Source of the DNA: DAISKN01 sp963716925
GTDB lineage: Bacteria > Acidobacteriota > Vicinamibacteria > Marinacidobacterales > SMYC01
DNA length: 64,000 nucleotides
Direction: 5' to 3'
Assembly: GCA_963716925.1 (NCBI GenBank)
Contig: CAVQUX010000024.1
Span: 248,001-312,000 of the forward strand
Shown: one piece after another, positions 38,460-46,646 of the stretch
Position numbering within the stretch: the stretch's first letter is position 1
Layout: every line of letters starts with the position of its first letter
Translations under genes and position numbers: made by a program
The notes under the pieces: model-generated
The model's database searches: none
Told to the model about the DNA's origin: nothing
What the model saw: the letters and a program-made list of their open reading frames with translations, nothing else

Positions 38460-39305
38460 GTGAAACAGAGCACGAGCTTCTACGAGTCGAGCGGGAAGAT
38501 TTTCAGCAAGAGCCGCGCCGAGCTCGAGACCATGGCCGTCGCCGGCCGCATGGCATCCGAATGCCTCGAGTGGATCGTCCGCCAGGTCGAGCCGGGCATG
38601 ACGACCCAGGACATCGACGACCTCCAGGTGGACTACGCGCGACGGGAAGGCGTCGTGGCCGCTCCCCTGGGATACCGCGGTTTTCCTAAGAGCATCTGCA
38701 CGGCGGTGAACGAGGTCATCTGCCACGGAATCCCCAGCCCGAAGCAGGTCCTTCGCGAAGGCGACATCATCGGCATCGACGTCACCCTCATCGTCGAAGG
38801 CTTCCACGGGGACAACGCTGCGACCATCCCCGTCGGCGAGGTGAGCCCGGCAGCGATGCGCCTGCTCGTGGCCGCGCTCGAGGCCAACCGCCTCGGGATC
38901 GAAGCGGTGAAGGCGGGGGCGCGCATCGGAGACATCGGCCACGCCATCCAGTCCCACGTCGAGCCTCTGGGTTTCTCGGTGGTTCGCGATTTCGTGGGGC
39001 ACGGAGTCGGGCGGGGATTCCACGAGGCTCCGCAGGTGCCGCACTACGGAACTCCGGGCATGGGAAAGAGGCTCCTGCCGGGCATGGTGTTCACGGTCGA
39101 GCCCATGATCAACGAGGGCACGTGGGAGATGGAGCTCCTTTCGGACGGCTGGACGGCGGTCACCGCGGACCGGAAGCTCTCCGCCCAGTACGAGCACAGC
39201 CTGGCGGTGACCGAGGAAGGGGTTCGGATTCTCACCGTCCAGAACCAGGAAGGTACTTGGGAGCCGCCCGGACGCTGGGCACCCCCGGATTTCTCGAAGA
39301 GCTGA
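38460..39305 (+). CDS. map: methionine aminopeptidase, type I
   Basis: 281 residues. Removes the initiator Met from nascent proteins. The dinuclear metal site is complete: Asp in GIDVTL, Asp in HGDNAA, His in VGHGVGRGFHEAP, Glu in TVEPMI and Glu in YEHSLAVTEEG. The N-terminal extension MKQSTSFYESSGKI precedes the catalytic core. The GTG start is supported by the -10 box in front of it. It converges with the methyltransferase gene. Confidence 0.96.
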   Translation: MKQSTSFYESSGKIFSKSRAELETMAVAGRMASECLEWIVRQVEPGMTTQDIDDLQVDYARREGVVAAPLGYRGFPKSICTAVNEVICHGIPSPKQVLREGDIIGIDVTLIVEGFHGDNAATIPVGEVSPAAMRLLVAALEANRLGIEAVKAGARIGDIGHAIQSHVEPLGFSVVRDFVGHGVGRGFHEAPQVPHYGTPGMGKRLLPGMVFTVEPMINEGTWEMELLSDGWTAVTADRKLSAQYEHSLAVTEEGVRILTVQNQEGTWEPPGRWAPPDFSKS

Positions 39306-39308
39306 AAC

Positions 39309-40004
39309 TCAGTCCCGGCGCGCGTCCACGAGAAGGAAGCGGCCGAAAGGCTCGGCGAAAACACCCTCCTTCACGCGCACGTCGAATCCGGCCTCCTCGA
39401 GAAGCTCCCTCGCGTCGGGAAGAAGAAACGTCAGGTAGTACATCACGAACGGGGGCGACCAGACGGCGTTTCGAACGCGCATCGCCGCGTTGAACGCGCG
39501 TGAAAGCCAGAAGCCCGTGGACATCGTCTCCGGCATCCCCCCCGTCGCGAAGAGGAAACGGCCCCCGGGCCGAAGACAGCCTCGGATCGCGCGCACCAGA
39601 GACTCGTGCTCCGAGGGCAGGAAGTGCCCGAGGGCCGAAAAGCAGGTCACGAGATCGAAAGCTTCGTCGAATGGAGGCGCGAGAGCCGCGGCACGCACCA
39701 GCGGCGCGCCGGACCTTCGAGCGACGCGGAGCATTCCCCTGCTGAAATCGAGTCCGACCGCGAGATCCAACGCCAGGAGACGGAGGACCTCGAGCATAGC
39801 GCCCGTGCCGCAGCAGAGGTCGAGGGCGCGGGACGGCGGAGCTTCCCGCAGGTAGTCCGCGGTCCCGCGCAGGATCTCGTCGGGCGTGCGAAACGGAGTG
39901 ACGTCGAACTTGGGGGCGAGCAGGTCGTAGCCCCGCTCCGTGGAGGACAGCGCCTGGCGCGCGAGCTCCCAGAACGTCGGCCCCCCGGGGTGAAACAGCG
40001 TCAG
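39309..40004 (-). CDS. class I SAM-dependent methyltransferase
   Basis: About 231 residues with motif I LDLCCGTGAMLE, motif II around VGLDFSRGML, LVTCFSALGHFL and a late EAGFDVRVKEG. No substrate is evident. No ATG, GTG or TTG precedes the conserved region; the frame enters directly from the M61 gene. CTG at 40004, overlapping its stop (CTGA), is the most likely start, giving MTLFHPGGPTFWELAR. Confidence 0.78.
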   Translation of the reverse strand: MTLFHPGGPTFWELARQALSSTERGYDLLAPKFDVTPFRTPDEILRGTADYLREAPPSRALDLCCGTGAMLEVLRLLALDLAVGLDFSRGMLRVARRSGAPLVRAAALAPPFDEAFDLVTCFSALGHFLPSEHESLVRAIRGCLRPGGRFLFATGGMPETMSTGFWLSRAFNAAMRVRNAVWSPPFVMYYLTFLLPDARELLEEAGFDVRVKEGVFAEPFGRFLLVDARRD

Positions 40005-41833
40005 TTCCCCGCGGCCCGGCTCGAGAGCCAGCTGTCGCGGAAACGGGCGGCGGCAGGCGTGACTTCCCTTCCCGTTTCCTCGAAAGGGACGACCTCGATC
40101 CCCGGATCGCCTTGAAAGACCAGCGTCGCGATCCGGCGCTCGCCGCGCTTGTCGAAGGCGATCGAGATCCGATCGCCGGGAGACAGACCCTCGAGCGCTT
40201 CGCTCAGGCTCCGGTCCTTCCCGACCGCGCGCCCGTCGAGCTCGAGCACCCGATCGCCGCGGTCCGCGCCGGCGTCGTAGAGGGGGCTCCCCGCGAGCGG
40301 TCTCGTGGCGACGCGAAGGTCGCCGCCGTCGAGCTCCAGCCGCGCGCCGAGCCAGACATCGTTCGCCCTCGGCCTTCGGAGCTCGAGCCCGGCGAGGGCC
40401 AGCAGGCGCTCGAAGTCGGGAAGCCCGCCGCTCTCGATGAACCGGTCGAAATAGTCCCGGGCGAATCCCGCGTCGGTGATCTCCGCGAGCATCGTCTCCA
40501 GGTCCGTGAGCCGGTACGGAACCTCGCTGCGCCCATAATCCCGCCAGAGACCCCTCATGAAATCGTCGAGCGATTTTCCCGGGTATCGCTCGCGGATCGA
40601 GAGGTCGAGGCCGAGAGCGAGGACGGCCCCATAGGGGTAGTAGGAGGCGTAGGTGTTCTCGCGGTTCGTGGGGTCGATGGAGACGGCGGCGTCGACGAAG
40701 GCCGCCTGCTCGCTCATGCCCACCGGCGAGAACAGGCGACGCCCCGGAGCGTTCACGATGACGTCGAGCGAGCCTCCGATGGCGCGGGCGTAGCGGTCGA
40801 GGTCGGTGATGGAGGCGCGCTTCAGCGTCAGGTCGTCGTAGTAGCTGGTGAAGCCCTCCGCGAACCAGAGCTCGCCCGAGAGGTTCGCTTCCTCGAAATC
40901 GAACGGTTCGAGAGAGCGGGGACGGATTCTCTCGACGTTCCAGGCGTGGAAGAACTCGTGGGCCAGGGTCCCGATGTTGTCGAGGGGATCCTCGAGGGAA
41001 CGGCTCGCGGTGAGCACGGTGGAGTTGCGGTGCTCCATCCCGTCGCCGGCCGCATAGGGGAGGTAGTCCGCGATGAATGTGTAGGTGCCATGGTCGAATC
41101 GGGGAAGCTCGCCGAAGATCGCGATCTCCTCCCGCACCACCGCCCGGGCCAGCCGGGCGTACGCTTCGCCCTGGGCCTGGTCGCCCTGGTGATGGATCGC
41201 GAGCCGGATCGTCTGGGCGGCGCCGTCTCCGTTCACGCTCCATTCGTGAATCTCGAGGGGCCCGACTTCGGTCGGGCTGTCGAGGAAGTAGTAGAGATCC
41301 GGAGCCTGGAATCGGTTCGCCCGCTCCGTCGGGCGCAGCTGCGTCGCCACCTTCCACTCCGGCCGCGGCGGGAGGATCGTGAGCTCGATGGGCCGCGACT
41401 CCAGTCCGCGCGCCCAGACGAACGTCGCGGGCATGTTCAGGTGCGCGTGGGTGTTGTCGATGGCGAGATACGTACCATCCAATCGATCCCCGAAGATCGT
41501 GTAGCGCACCACGACGGTTCCGTCGTGCCCGGCCACGTCCCAACGCGAAGGCTCCGGATGCTCGATCTCGAGAGCTCTCCCGGCGCCGTCCTCGGCGCGA
41601 AGCCGGTAGACGTTCTTCGCGAACTCGTGGAGCGCATATCTTCCGGGAGAGCTGCGGCTCATCGCGAGCTCGAGGACGCCGCCCGGCACGGAGGAGAACG
41701 TCGCCGTGACCTCGGATTCGTGATGGTCGGCGTTGTCGAAGCGAATCTCGTAGCGGACGGGCTCCTCACTTCCGACCGCCCCGGCGGCCAGCACCAGAAC
41801 CAGCAATGAAATGCCAACTCGATACATCTTCAC
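40001..41833 (-). CDS. M61-family glycyl aminopeptidase-like metalloprotease with PDZ domain, exported
   Basis: 610 residues with a signal peptide (VGISLLVLVLAAGAVGS). The zinc motif HEFFHAWN is near residue 289, with the third ligand Glu expected in LWFAEGFTSYY. The C-terminal PDZ domain (DAGADRGDRVLELDGRAVG) usually helps substrate recognition. The N-terminal beta-rich part is typical of M61. Start is GTG 41833 or ATG 41827; a GGAGTAGGAG stretch supports either. It is upstream of the methyltransferase gene. Confidence 0.92.
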   Translation of the reverse strand: MKMYRVGISLLVLVLAAGAVGSEEPVRYEIRFDNADHHESEVTATFSSVPGGVLELAMSRSSPGRYALHEFAKNVYRLRAEDGAGRALEIEHPEPSRWDVAGHDGTVVVRYTIFGDRLDGTYLAIDNTHAHLNMPATFVWARGLESRPIELTILPPRPEWKVATQLRPTERANRFQAPDLYYFLDSPTEVGPLEIHEWSVNGDGAAQTIRLAIHHQGDQAQGEAYARLARAVVREEIAIFGELPRFDHGTYTFIADYLPYAAGDGMEHRNSTVLTASRSLEDPLDNIGTLAHEFFHAWNVERIRPRSLEPFDFEEANLSGELWFAEGFTSYYDDLTLKRASITDLDRYARAIGGSLDVIVNAPGRRLFSPVGMSEQAAFVDAAVSIDPTNRENTYASYYPYGAVLALGLDLSIRERYPGKSLDDFMRGLWRDYGRSEVPYRLTDLETMLAEITDAGFARDYFDRFIESGGLPDFERLLALAGLELRRPRANDVWLGARLELDGGDLRVATRPLAGSPLYDAGADRGDRVLELDGRAVGKDRSLSEALEGLSPGDRISIAFDKRGERRIATLVFQGDPGIEVVPFEETGREVTPAAARFRDSWLSSRAAGN

Positions 41834-41881
41834 TCCTACTCCACGCAGTATAGGACAGCCGATTGCGCTAAACTCCCGACG

Positions 41882-41907
41882 CCCGCGCGAGGAGCGCAGG
41901 GATTAAC
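41882..41907 (+). repeat. direct repeat copy 1 upstream of tpx
   Basis: A 26-base unit containing GCGCGAGGAGCGC and ending GGGATTAAC. It differs from copy 2 (41933-41958) at one base. The hairpin TGGGCCC-GGA-GGGCCCA (41911-41927) lies between them. Confidence 0.8.
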
Positions 41908-41910
41908 AAC

Positions 41911-41927
41911 TGGGCCCGGAGGGCCCA
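41911..41927. other. short perfect hairpin between the repeats
   Basis: Arms TGGGCCC and GGGCCCA, each 7 bases, with loop GGA. Not followed by a T-run, so not a standard terminator. Confidence 0.6.
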
Positions 41928-41932
41928 TCCTC

Positions 41933-41958
41933 CCCGCGCGAGGAGCGCGGGGATTAAC
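41933..41958 (+). repeat. direct repeat copy 2 upstream of tpx
   Basis: Second copy of the 26-base unit; its end lies 3 bases before the AAAGGAGG ribosome-binding site of tpx. The palindromic core CGCGAGGAGCGC could fold. Confidence 0.8.
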
Positions 41959-41971
41959 TAAAGGAGGACGA

Positions 41972-42472
<501 letters not shown>

Positions 42473-42486
42473 AGCGTGCCGTCACG

Positions 42487-42518
42487 GCAGGTTGCGGAAA
42501 AATGCATCTGCAACCTGC
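42487..42518. other. hairpin A of the repeated element
   Basis: Perfect 9-base arms GCAGGTTGC and GCAACCTGC with a 14-base loop containing GGAAAAATGCATC. Confidence 0.75.
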
Positions 42519-42625
42519 GCGAGCGGCCGCCTTCGCTGAAGCTTCGGCGGCCCGCCGTAGCCTCGTGCGGAGGCGGGAGCGTTCGCCTTCGCGCGAAGCG
42601 CTTCGGCGAAACCGCGCCGGAGGGC

Positions 42626-42667
42626 GGAGGCGGGAGCCCGGCCCGCGGAGGCGGGAGCCCGGCCCGC
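42626..42667. repeat. exact 21-base tandem duplication
   Basis: The unit starting ggaggcgggagcccgg occurs at 42626-42646 and again at 42647-42667 without a mismatch; a partial relative lies near 42569. Confidence 0.8.
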
Positions 42668-42743
42668 CGAGTGGGAATGTTTCGCCGACACCTTCAGGCC
42701 GCGGGGCCTTCAAGCGAGTCCCCCGCGGCCGTGATGCACTCTT

Positions 42744-42774
42744 GCAGGGTGATGAAAAAGCATCCGCACCCTGC
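42744..42774. other. hairpin B of the repeated element
   Basis: Perfect 8-base arms GCAGGGTG and CACCCTGC with a 15-base loop containing ATGAAAAAGCATC. Relative to hairpin A one base pair has changed on both sides (T:A to G:C), so the fold is kept while the sequence differs. Confidence 0.75.
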
Positions 42775-42854
42775 GCGAGCGGAGCGAGCCCGGCCCGAAC
42801 GGGCCGCCGACATCTTCAGGCCGCGGGGGTGGGGCCCCGCGGCACTGATGCACT

Positions 42855-44012
42855 CTAAATGAGGTCGTGCGCCCGCCGTTCCACGATGAGGCGGCCTTTG
42901 GCCTCGCTCCTGCGGCGGAATCCCAGCAGATGGAGGATTGGAAGCGAGGACCATCGCGCCACGCGACGGTTCACGACGAGAGCGTGGGGCTCTCCCTCGA
43001 GCCTCGAGACTCCCGGCAGCCAGTGCGCGATCCGTCCGGCGCGCAGATAGCGGAGTATCGCCGATAGCGCGAGCCAGAACCCGCGCACGGGGCGGGCGAC
43101 GAAGAAACCGTCGTCTCCCTGCGTCTGGTACAGAGGCATCAAGAGGAAACCGTCCGACGGTACCGCCACGCTCCCCTCGGCATCTTCGGCGATGACCTGC
43201 CCGGAAGCGACGCGCTCGAAGCTCCGAAACCCCGGTCTCATCTGGAAGCGGTCCCTGGGACCGATGGCGTGACGGTAGGTCACCTCCAGAATGCCGGGAA
43301 CTCCCTCGGTCGCGCGGCGCAGCCGGGCCCTCTCGCCTTCGACCCCGGCGCGCTCCCGATCGATCATCGAAAGCTCTCCCATCGCCACCCACACCACCGC
43401 CGCTAGATTCGCCACCACCGCGGGGTCATGATGCTGGCCGCCCTCGAAGGCGACGGCGACGTGGCCCAGCAGCGCAACGTAATCCGCGAGCGTCCCCTCC
43501 AGGTTCTCTTCGAGGCCCAGGATCGCGGGCACGGGAAAGCGCCGGGCGAAGTGGCGGCTCCTCAGAGTGTCGGCGAAGACCGCGAACGGCTTCCCCTCTC
43601 CGGACATGGTGTGGAGATCGAGAAGCACGATCTCGCCGCGCGCCGCGGCGAAACCCCTGCCGATCTCCTCGAAGAGCTCCTTTCGCTCCCGCTCTTCGCT
43701 GCGCTCGAGGGACTCGGCGGCTCGCAGGCGATCGAGCGCTTCCCGACTCCAATGGCGGTTCAGGTCCTCGTCGATATACCGAGCGCCCGCGTCGAGCGCC
43801 TCGACGTTCCCCACGACCGCCAGGAAGTCGCCGCGCTCGAGCAGGTTCTCCTTCGAGAGCCTTTCGACCACGTTTCCGAGCGCCCCGGCGCCCGCGGGCT
43901 CGTTGCCGTGGATCGAGCCCACCCCCACCAGCATCGGCCCCGGCGCGCGCCCGCTGAGCCGACCGATGATGCGATCGCGATAGCGGCTCGCGCTCCGGCG
44001 CTCCTCCGCCAC
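42855..44012 (-). CDS. succinylglutamate desuccinylase/aspartoacylase-family zinc enzyme (M14-like)
   Basis: 385 residues. The zinc motif is GSIHGNEPAG near residue 35 with the third ligand His in LLDLHTMSGEG; EDLNRHW is the conserved substrate-binding segment, and the catalytic Glu is probably in AVAFEGGQHH. The fold removes N-acyl groups from amino acids; the substrate is not clear. It starts 1 base after the VWA gene ends, so both belong to one leftward transcript with the upstream kinase. Confidence 0.86.
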   Translation of the reverse strand: MAEERRSASRYRDRIIGRLSGRAPGPMLVGVGSIHGNEPAGAGALGNVVERLSKENLLERGDFLAVVGNVEALDAGARYIDEDLNRHWSREALDRLRAAESLERSEERERKELFEEIGRGFAAARGEIVLLDLHTMSGEGKPFAVFADTLRSRHFARRFPVPAILGLEENLEGTLADYVALLGHVAVAFEGGQHHDPAVVANLAAVVWVAMGELSMIDRERAGVEGERARLRRATEGVPGILEVTYRHAIGPRDRFQMRPGFRSFERVASGQVIAEDAEGSVAVPSDGFLLMPLYQTQGDDGFFVARPVRGFWLALSAILRYLRAGRIAHWLPGVSRLEGEPHALVVNRRVARWSSLPILHLLGFRRRSEAKGRLIVERRAHDLI

Positions 44013-44013
44013 G

Positions 44014-46629
44014 CTACCGGGCTCGACCGCTCGGCTGCAGCTTCTGCCAGAGCCAGGGTACGCGCCGAACCGCGATGTCCATGAGATACAGCACGAGAGC
44101 GAGCCCCATCAGGAACGGAGCGAGGGCGGTGGGAACGCTCGCCCGCTCGTCGCCGACCTCGAAGATTTCCTCGACCGAAGGGCCAACCTTCCCGCCGGTC
44201 TCGAGGGAGAGCGCTTCGAGCTTCGCGACGTCCGGAGGGTAGAAACGGTATTCGTCCGGGTACGGATAGAAAACCGATCGGGTCCGCGACGCCTGGGCGA
44301 GCGCCTCGTCGGGGAGCCCTTCGGCGTCGAGCTCGAACCTCCAGGGAGAAGCGGCCGAAATCGAGACAGGAACCGAGGCCCGATAGCGCCCGGGCGCCGT
44401 CTGACGAAGCGGCACCATCCTCACGTCCGCGGAGGGTCCGATGACCCGGAGCGCGGGCGCGAGATCGCGCGGGTAGTGCCCGCTCTGGTCGACCACCGAG
44501 AGCTCGACCTCCGCGGCATTGCCTCGGCGATCCACCGTGAAGTCGACCTCGGCCCCGTGGCTCCGCCGGGCCGTCTCGCGAACGAGTTGAGACCAGAACT
44601 TCCCGTACCCGTCCCACTTCAGCCAGTCGGCGGCCCATCGGTTCTTCACGTCGGACGTGAAGATCACCGAGCGTCCGAGGCCGTAGTGCCATCGAGCGAG
44701 GAGCGGATCCTCGTCCGGCGCCTCCAGGATCACCTCGGCCGCGTCGCGCGGGAGTGTGCTCACGTAGCCCTTGAGCGCGGGGGCCTCATCGAAGTCGATG
44801 CCCCGGAAAGCCTCGATCTCCCGCTTCACCACGGGAGAGAACGACTCCTCCACCAGCGTACCTTCGAGAGCGATCTGGGTCTCTTCGATGAAGATCTGCT
44901 GCACCTTGTCGGCGTCCTCGATGAAGTAGCTGCGGCCGTTGCCCCATCGAGCGATGTCGGCGAGGAGCTCCCGGTCGGCCTCCTCCCCGACGGCCACGGA
45001 CGAGACGGTGATCTCCTTCTCCGTCATCCGCGTAATCAGCTCCTCGTAGTCGTCGGGGTAGGTCTTTCCGTCCGACAGCAGGATGACGTGCTTCACCTTC
45101 GAAGGGCTCTCGAGGAGCTGCTCGAACGCGCGCTCGAGCGCGGGGTAGATGTTGGTCTGGGCGCTGGCCTGGATGCGGCTGATGCCGTCCTTGATCCAAT
45201 CCTTGTTGGTCGCGAGCTGGAGGGGAATGGTCACGTACGGATTCCAGTCGAAAGTGACGACGCCGAAGCGATGGGTCTCCTCCAGGAGATCGAGCGCCGC
45301 CTTGGTCGCCTCCTTGGCGAGCGCGATCTTCTTTCCGTACATGCTGTAGGACTTGTCGAGCACGATGATGAGCGACAGGTCCTTCCACTTCTCTTCCACC
45401 CGGAACTCGACGGGAAGGACCCGCTCGACGACGGTGTCGGTATAGCCCTCCTCCCCGTAGCTGGTCTCTCCGGCGGCGAAGATCAGCCCGCCGTCCTCGT
45501 CGCGCACGTAGGTCTCGAGAGCGAGCATCGTCCTCTGGTCCAGGTTCTTGGCGGAGACGTCGCTCAGGATCACCGCGTCGTAGGCGGTGAGCCGCCCCGC
45601 CGCCGAGGACGCCGAGGCCCCCGGAAGAACCGTCACCTCCATGCCCTCGGATTCGAGAGCCCGCTTCAGATACGAGGCGCTCGGAGGATGGCCCTCGACG
45701 TAGAGAACTCGAAGAGGAGGATCGACGGTCACCGTCTCCACCCTGGAATCGTTGCCCCGAAACGGATCCTGGTCGGTCTCGATCCGCGCCTGGAGATCCA
45801 GAAGTCCGGCTCGGGGAAGCCGGCATTCGAAGGAGACGCGGCTGAATCCAGGGGAGAGATCGACCTCGCGCTGGGCGAGTCGAGAGGAGGCGGTCTCGAG
45901 CGCCACCACGGCTTTCTTGGACTCCCGGCTGAAGATCACCACTCCGATCTCGACCTTCTCGCCCTCGCGGACGTCGGGGGGGACTTCGATGCGCTCGATC
46001 CAGCTGTCCCCTTCGCCTCGAACGGCCGCGGGGATGGTGAACACCTTCACCCCGGCGGCTTCGAGCTCGGGAACCACCGAAGCGACGTTGCCTTCCGTCT
46101 CGTGCCCGTCGGTTACCAGAACCAACCGTTTGATCGTCGAGGGAGCGAAGGTAGCGAGCGCCTGCCGCACGGCGTGCTCGATGTTGGTGCCGCTCTGGTC
46201 GATAGCGCCGGGCGGCGGCGGTGTCGCTCCGGACTCCATCGCCGCTCCGTCGTAAACCGCGAGCGCGGGGAGCTCGGAGGCGCGCTCGACGATCGTGGAG
46301 CTCGCGGCGAAGCCGATGAACCGCGAGTGCTCGGGCTCGCCCTTCTCCACCGCGTCGCCGCTCCATTGGATGGCCGCTCTCAGGAACTCGGGCGAGATGC
46401 TGCGGGACACGTCGAGCAGGAATACCGATGAAATTCCCGTCCCGGGGCGATTCAGGTGCGGCCGCATGAGCGCCAGAAGGAGCAGCAATACGACCGAGGC
46501 CCTCAGGAGCCAGAGAACGTCCTGGTGTCGTCTGGTGAGGGAGGTCTTCGTGCGGCGGCGCACCCACCACAAGTAGAAGAGCGCGGGCAGCAGCGCGAGC
46601 GGCCAATAGCTCTCGACAGTAAGAGTCAC
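44014..46629 (-). CDS. large membrane-anchored VWA-domain protein with glutamine-amidotransferase-like fold
   Basis: 871 residues. Two N-terminal helices (YWPLALLPALFYLWWV and LLRASVVLLLLLALM) precede a first VWA-like region (FLLDVSRSISPEFL), a middle part with a GATase1-like segment (VLYVEGHPPSASYLKRAL), and a second VWA domain with the MIDAS sequence LDKSYSMYGKK. One C-terminal helix (APFLMGLALVLYLMDIAV) ends it. The architecture is that of BatA/BatB-like or YegL-like surface proteins that scaffold complexes. It lies 17 bases after the hybrid kinase gene. Confidence 0.84.
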   Translation of the reverse strand: MTLTVESYWPLALLPALFYLWWVRRRTKTSLTRRHQDVLWLLRASVVLLLLLALMRPHLNRPGTGISSVFLLDVSRSISPEFLRAAIQWSGDAVEKGEPEHSRFIGFAASSTIVERASELPALAVYDGAAMESGATPPPPGAIDQSGTNIEHAVRQALATFAPSTIKRLVLVTDGHETEGNVASVVPELEAAGVKVFTIPAAVRGEGDSWIERIEVPPDVREGEKVEIGVVIFSRESKKAVVALETASSRLAQREVDLSPGFSRVSFECRLPRAGLLDLQARIETDQDPFRGNDSRVETVTVDPPLRVLYVEGHPPSASYLKRALESEGMEVTVLPGASASSAAGRLTAYDAVILSDVSAKNLDQRTMLALETYVRDEDGGLIFAAGETSYGEEGYTDTVVERVLPVEFRVEEKWKDLSLIIVLDKSYSMYGKKIALAKEATKAALDLLEETHRFGVVTFDWNPYVTIPLQLATNKDWIKDGISRIQASAQTNIYPALERAFEQLLESPSKVKHVILLSDGKTYPDDYEELITRMTEKEITVSSVAVGEEADRELLADIARWGNGRSYFIEDADKVQQIFIEETQIALEGTLVEESFSPVVKREIEAFRGIDFDEAPALKGYVSTLPRDAAEVILEAPDEDPLLARWHYGLGRSVIFTSDVKNRWAADWLKWDGYGKFWSQLVRETARRSHGAEVDFTVDRRGNAAEVELSVVDQSGHYPRDLAPALRVIGPSADVRMVPLRQTAPGRYRASVPVSISAASPWRFELDAEGLPDEALAQASRTRSVFYPYPDEYRFYPPDVAKLEALSLETGGKVGPSVEEIFEVGDERASVPTALAPFLMGLALVLYLMDIAVRRVPWLWQKLQPSGRAR

Positions 46630-46646
46630 AATCCCGCGATTTTAGC

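Larger units (their letters stand above)
42473..42854. repeat. non-coding gap with two copies of a hairpin-bearing element
   Basis: 382 bases without a gene. Two related units (about 42487-42741 and 42744-42855) each start with a GCAGG hairpin, continue with ctgcgcgagcgg, later carry gccgacaYcttcaggccgcgggg, and end with gatgcactct. The first unit contains an extra GC-rich block. This resembles a REP- or MITE-like element in tandem. Confidence 0.7.

Noticed and set aside
41882..41958. Possible CRISPR repeats of type I-E appearance (CCCCGCGCGAG...GCGGGGATTAAC)
   Set aside because: Only two copies, a 51-base period instead of about 61, the spacer is itself a perfect hairpin, and there are no cas genes.
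42476..42862. Small ORFs in the tpx-M14 gap
   Set aside because: They are made of Arg/Ala/Pro/Gly-rich translations of GC-rich repeats, in several frames at once, with no ribosome-binding site.
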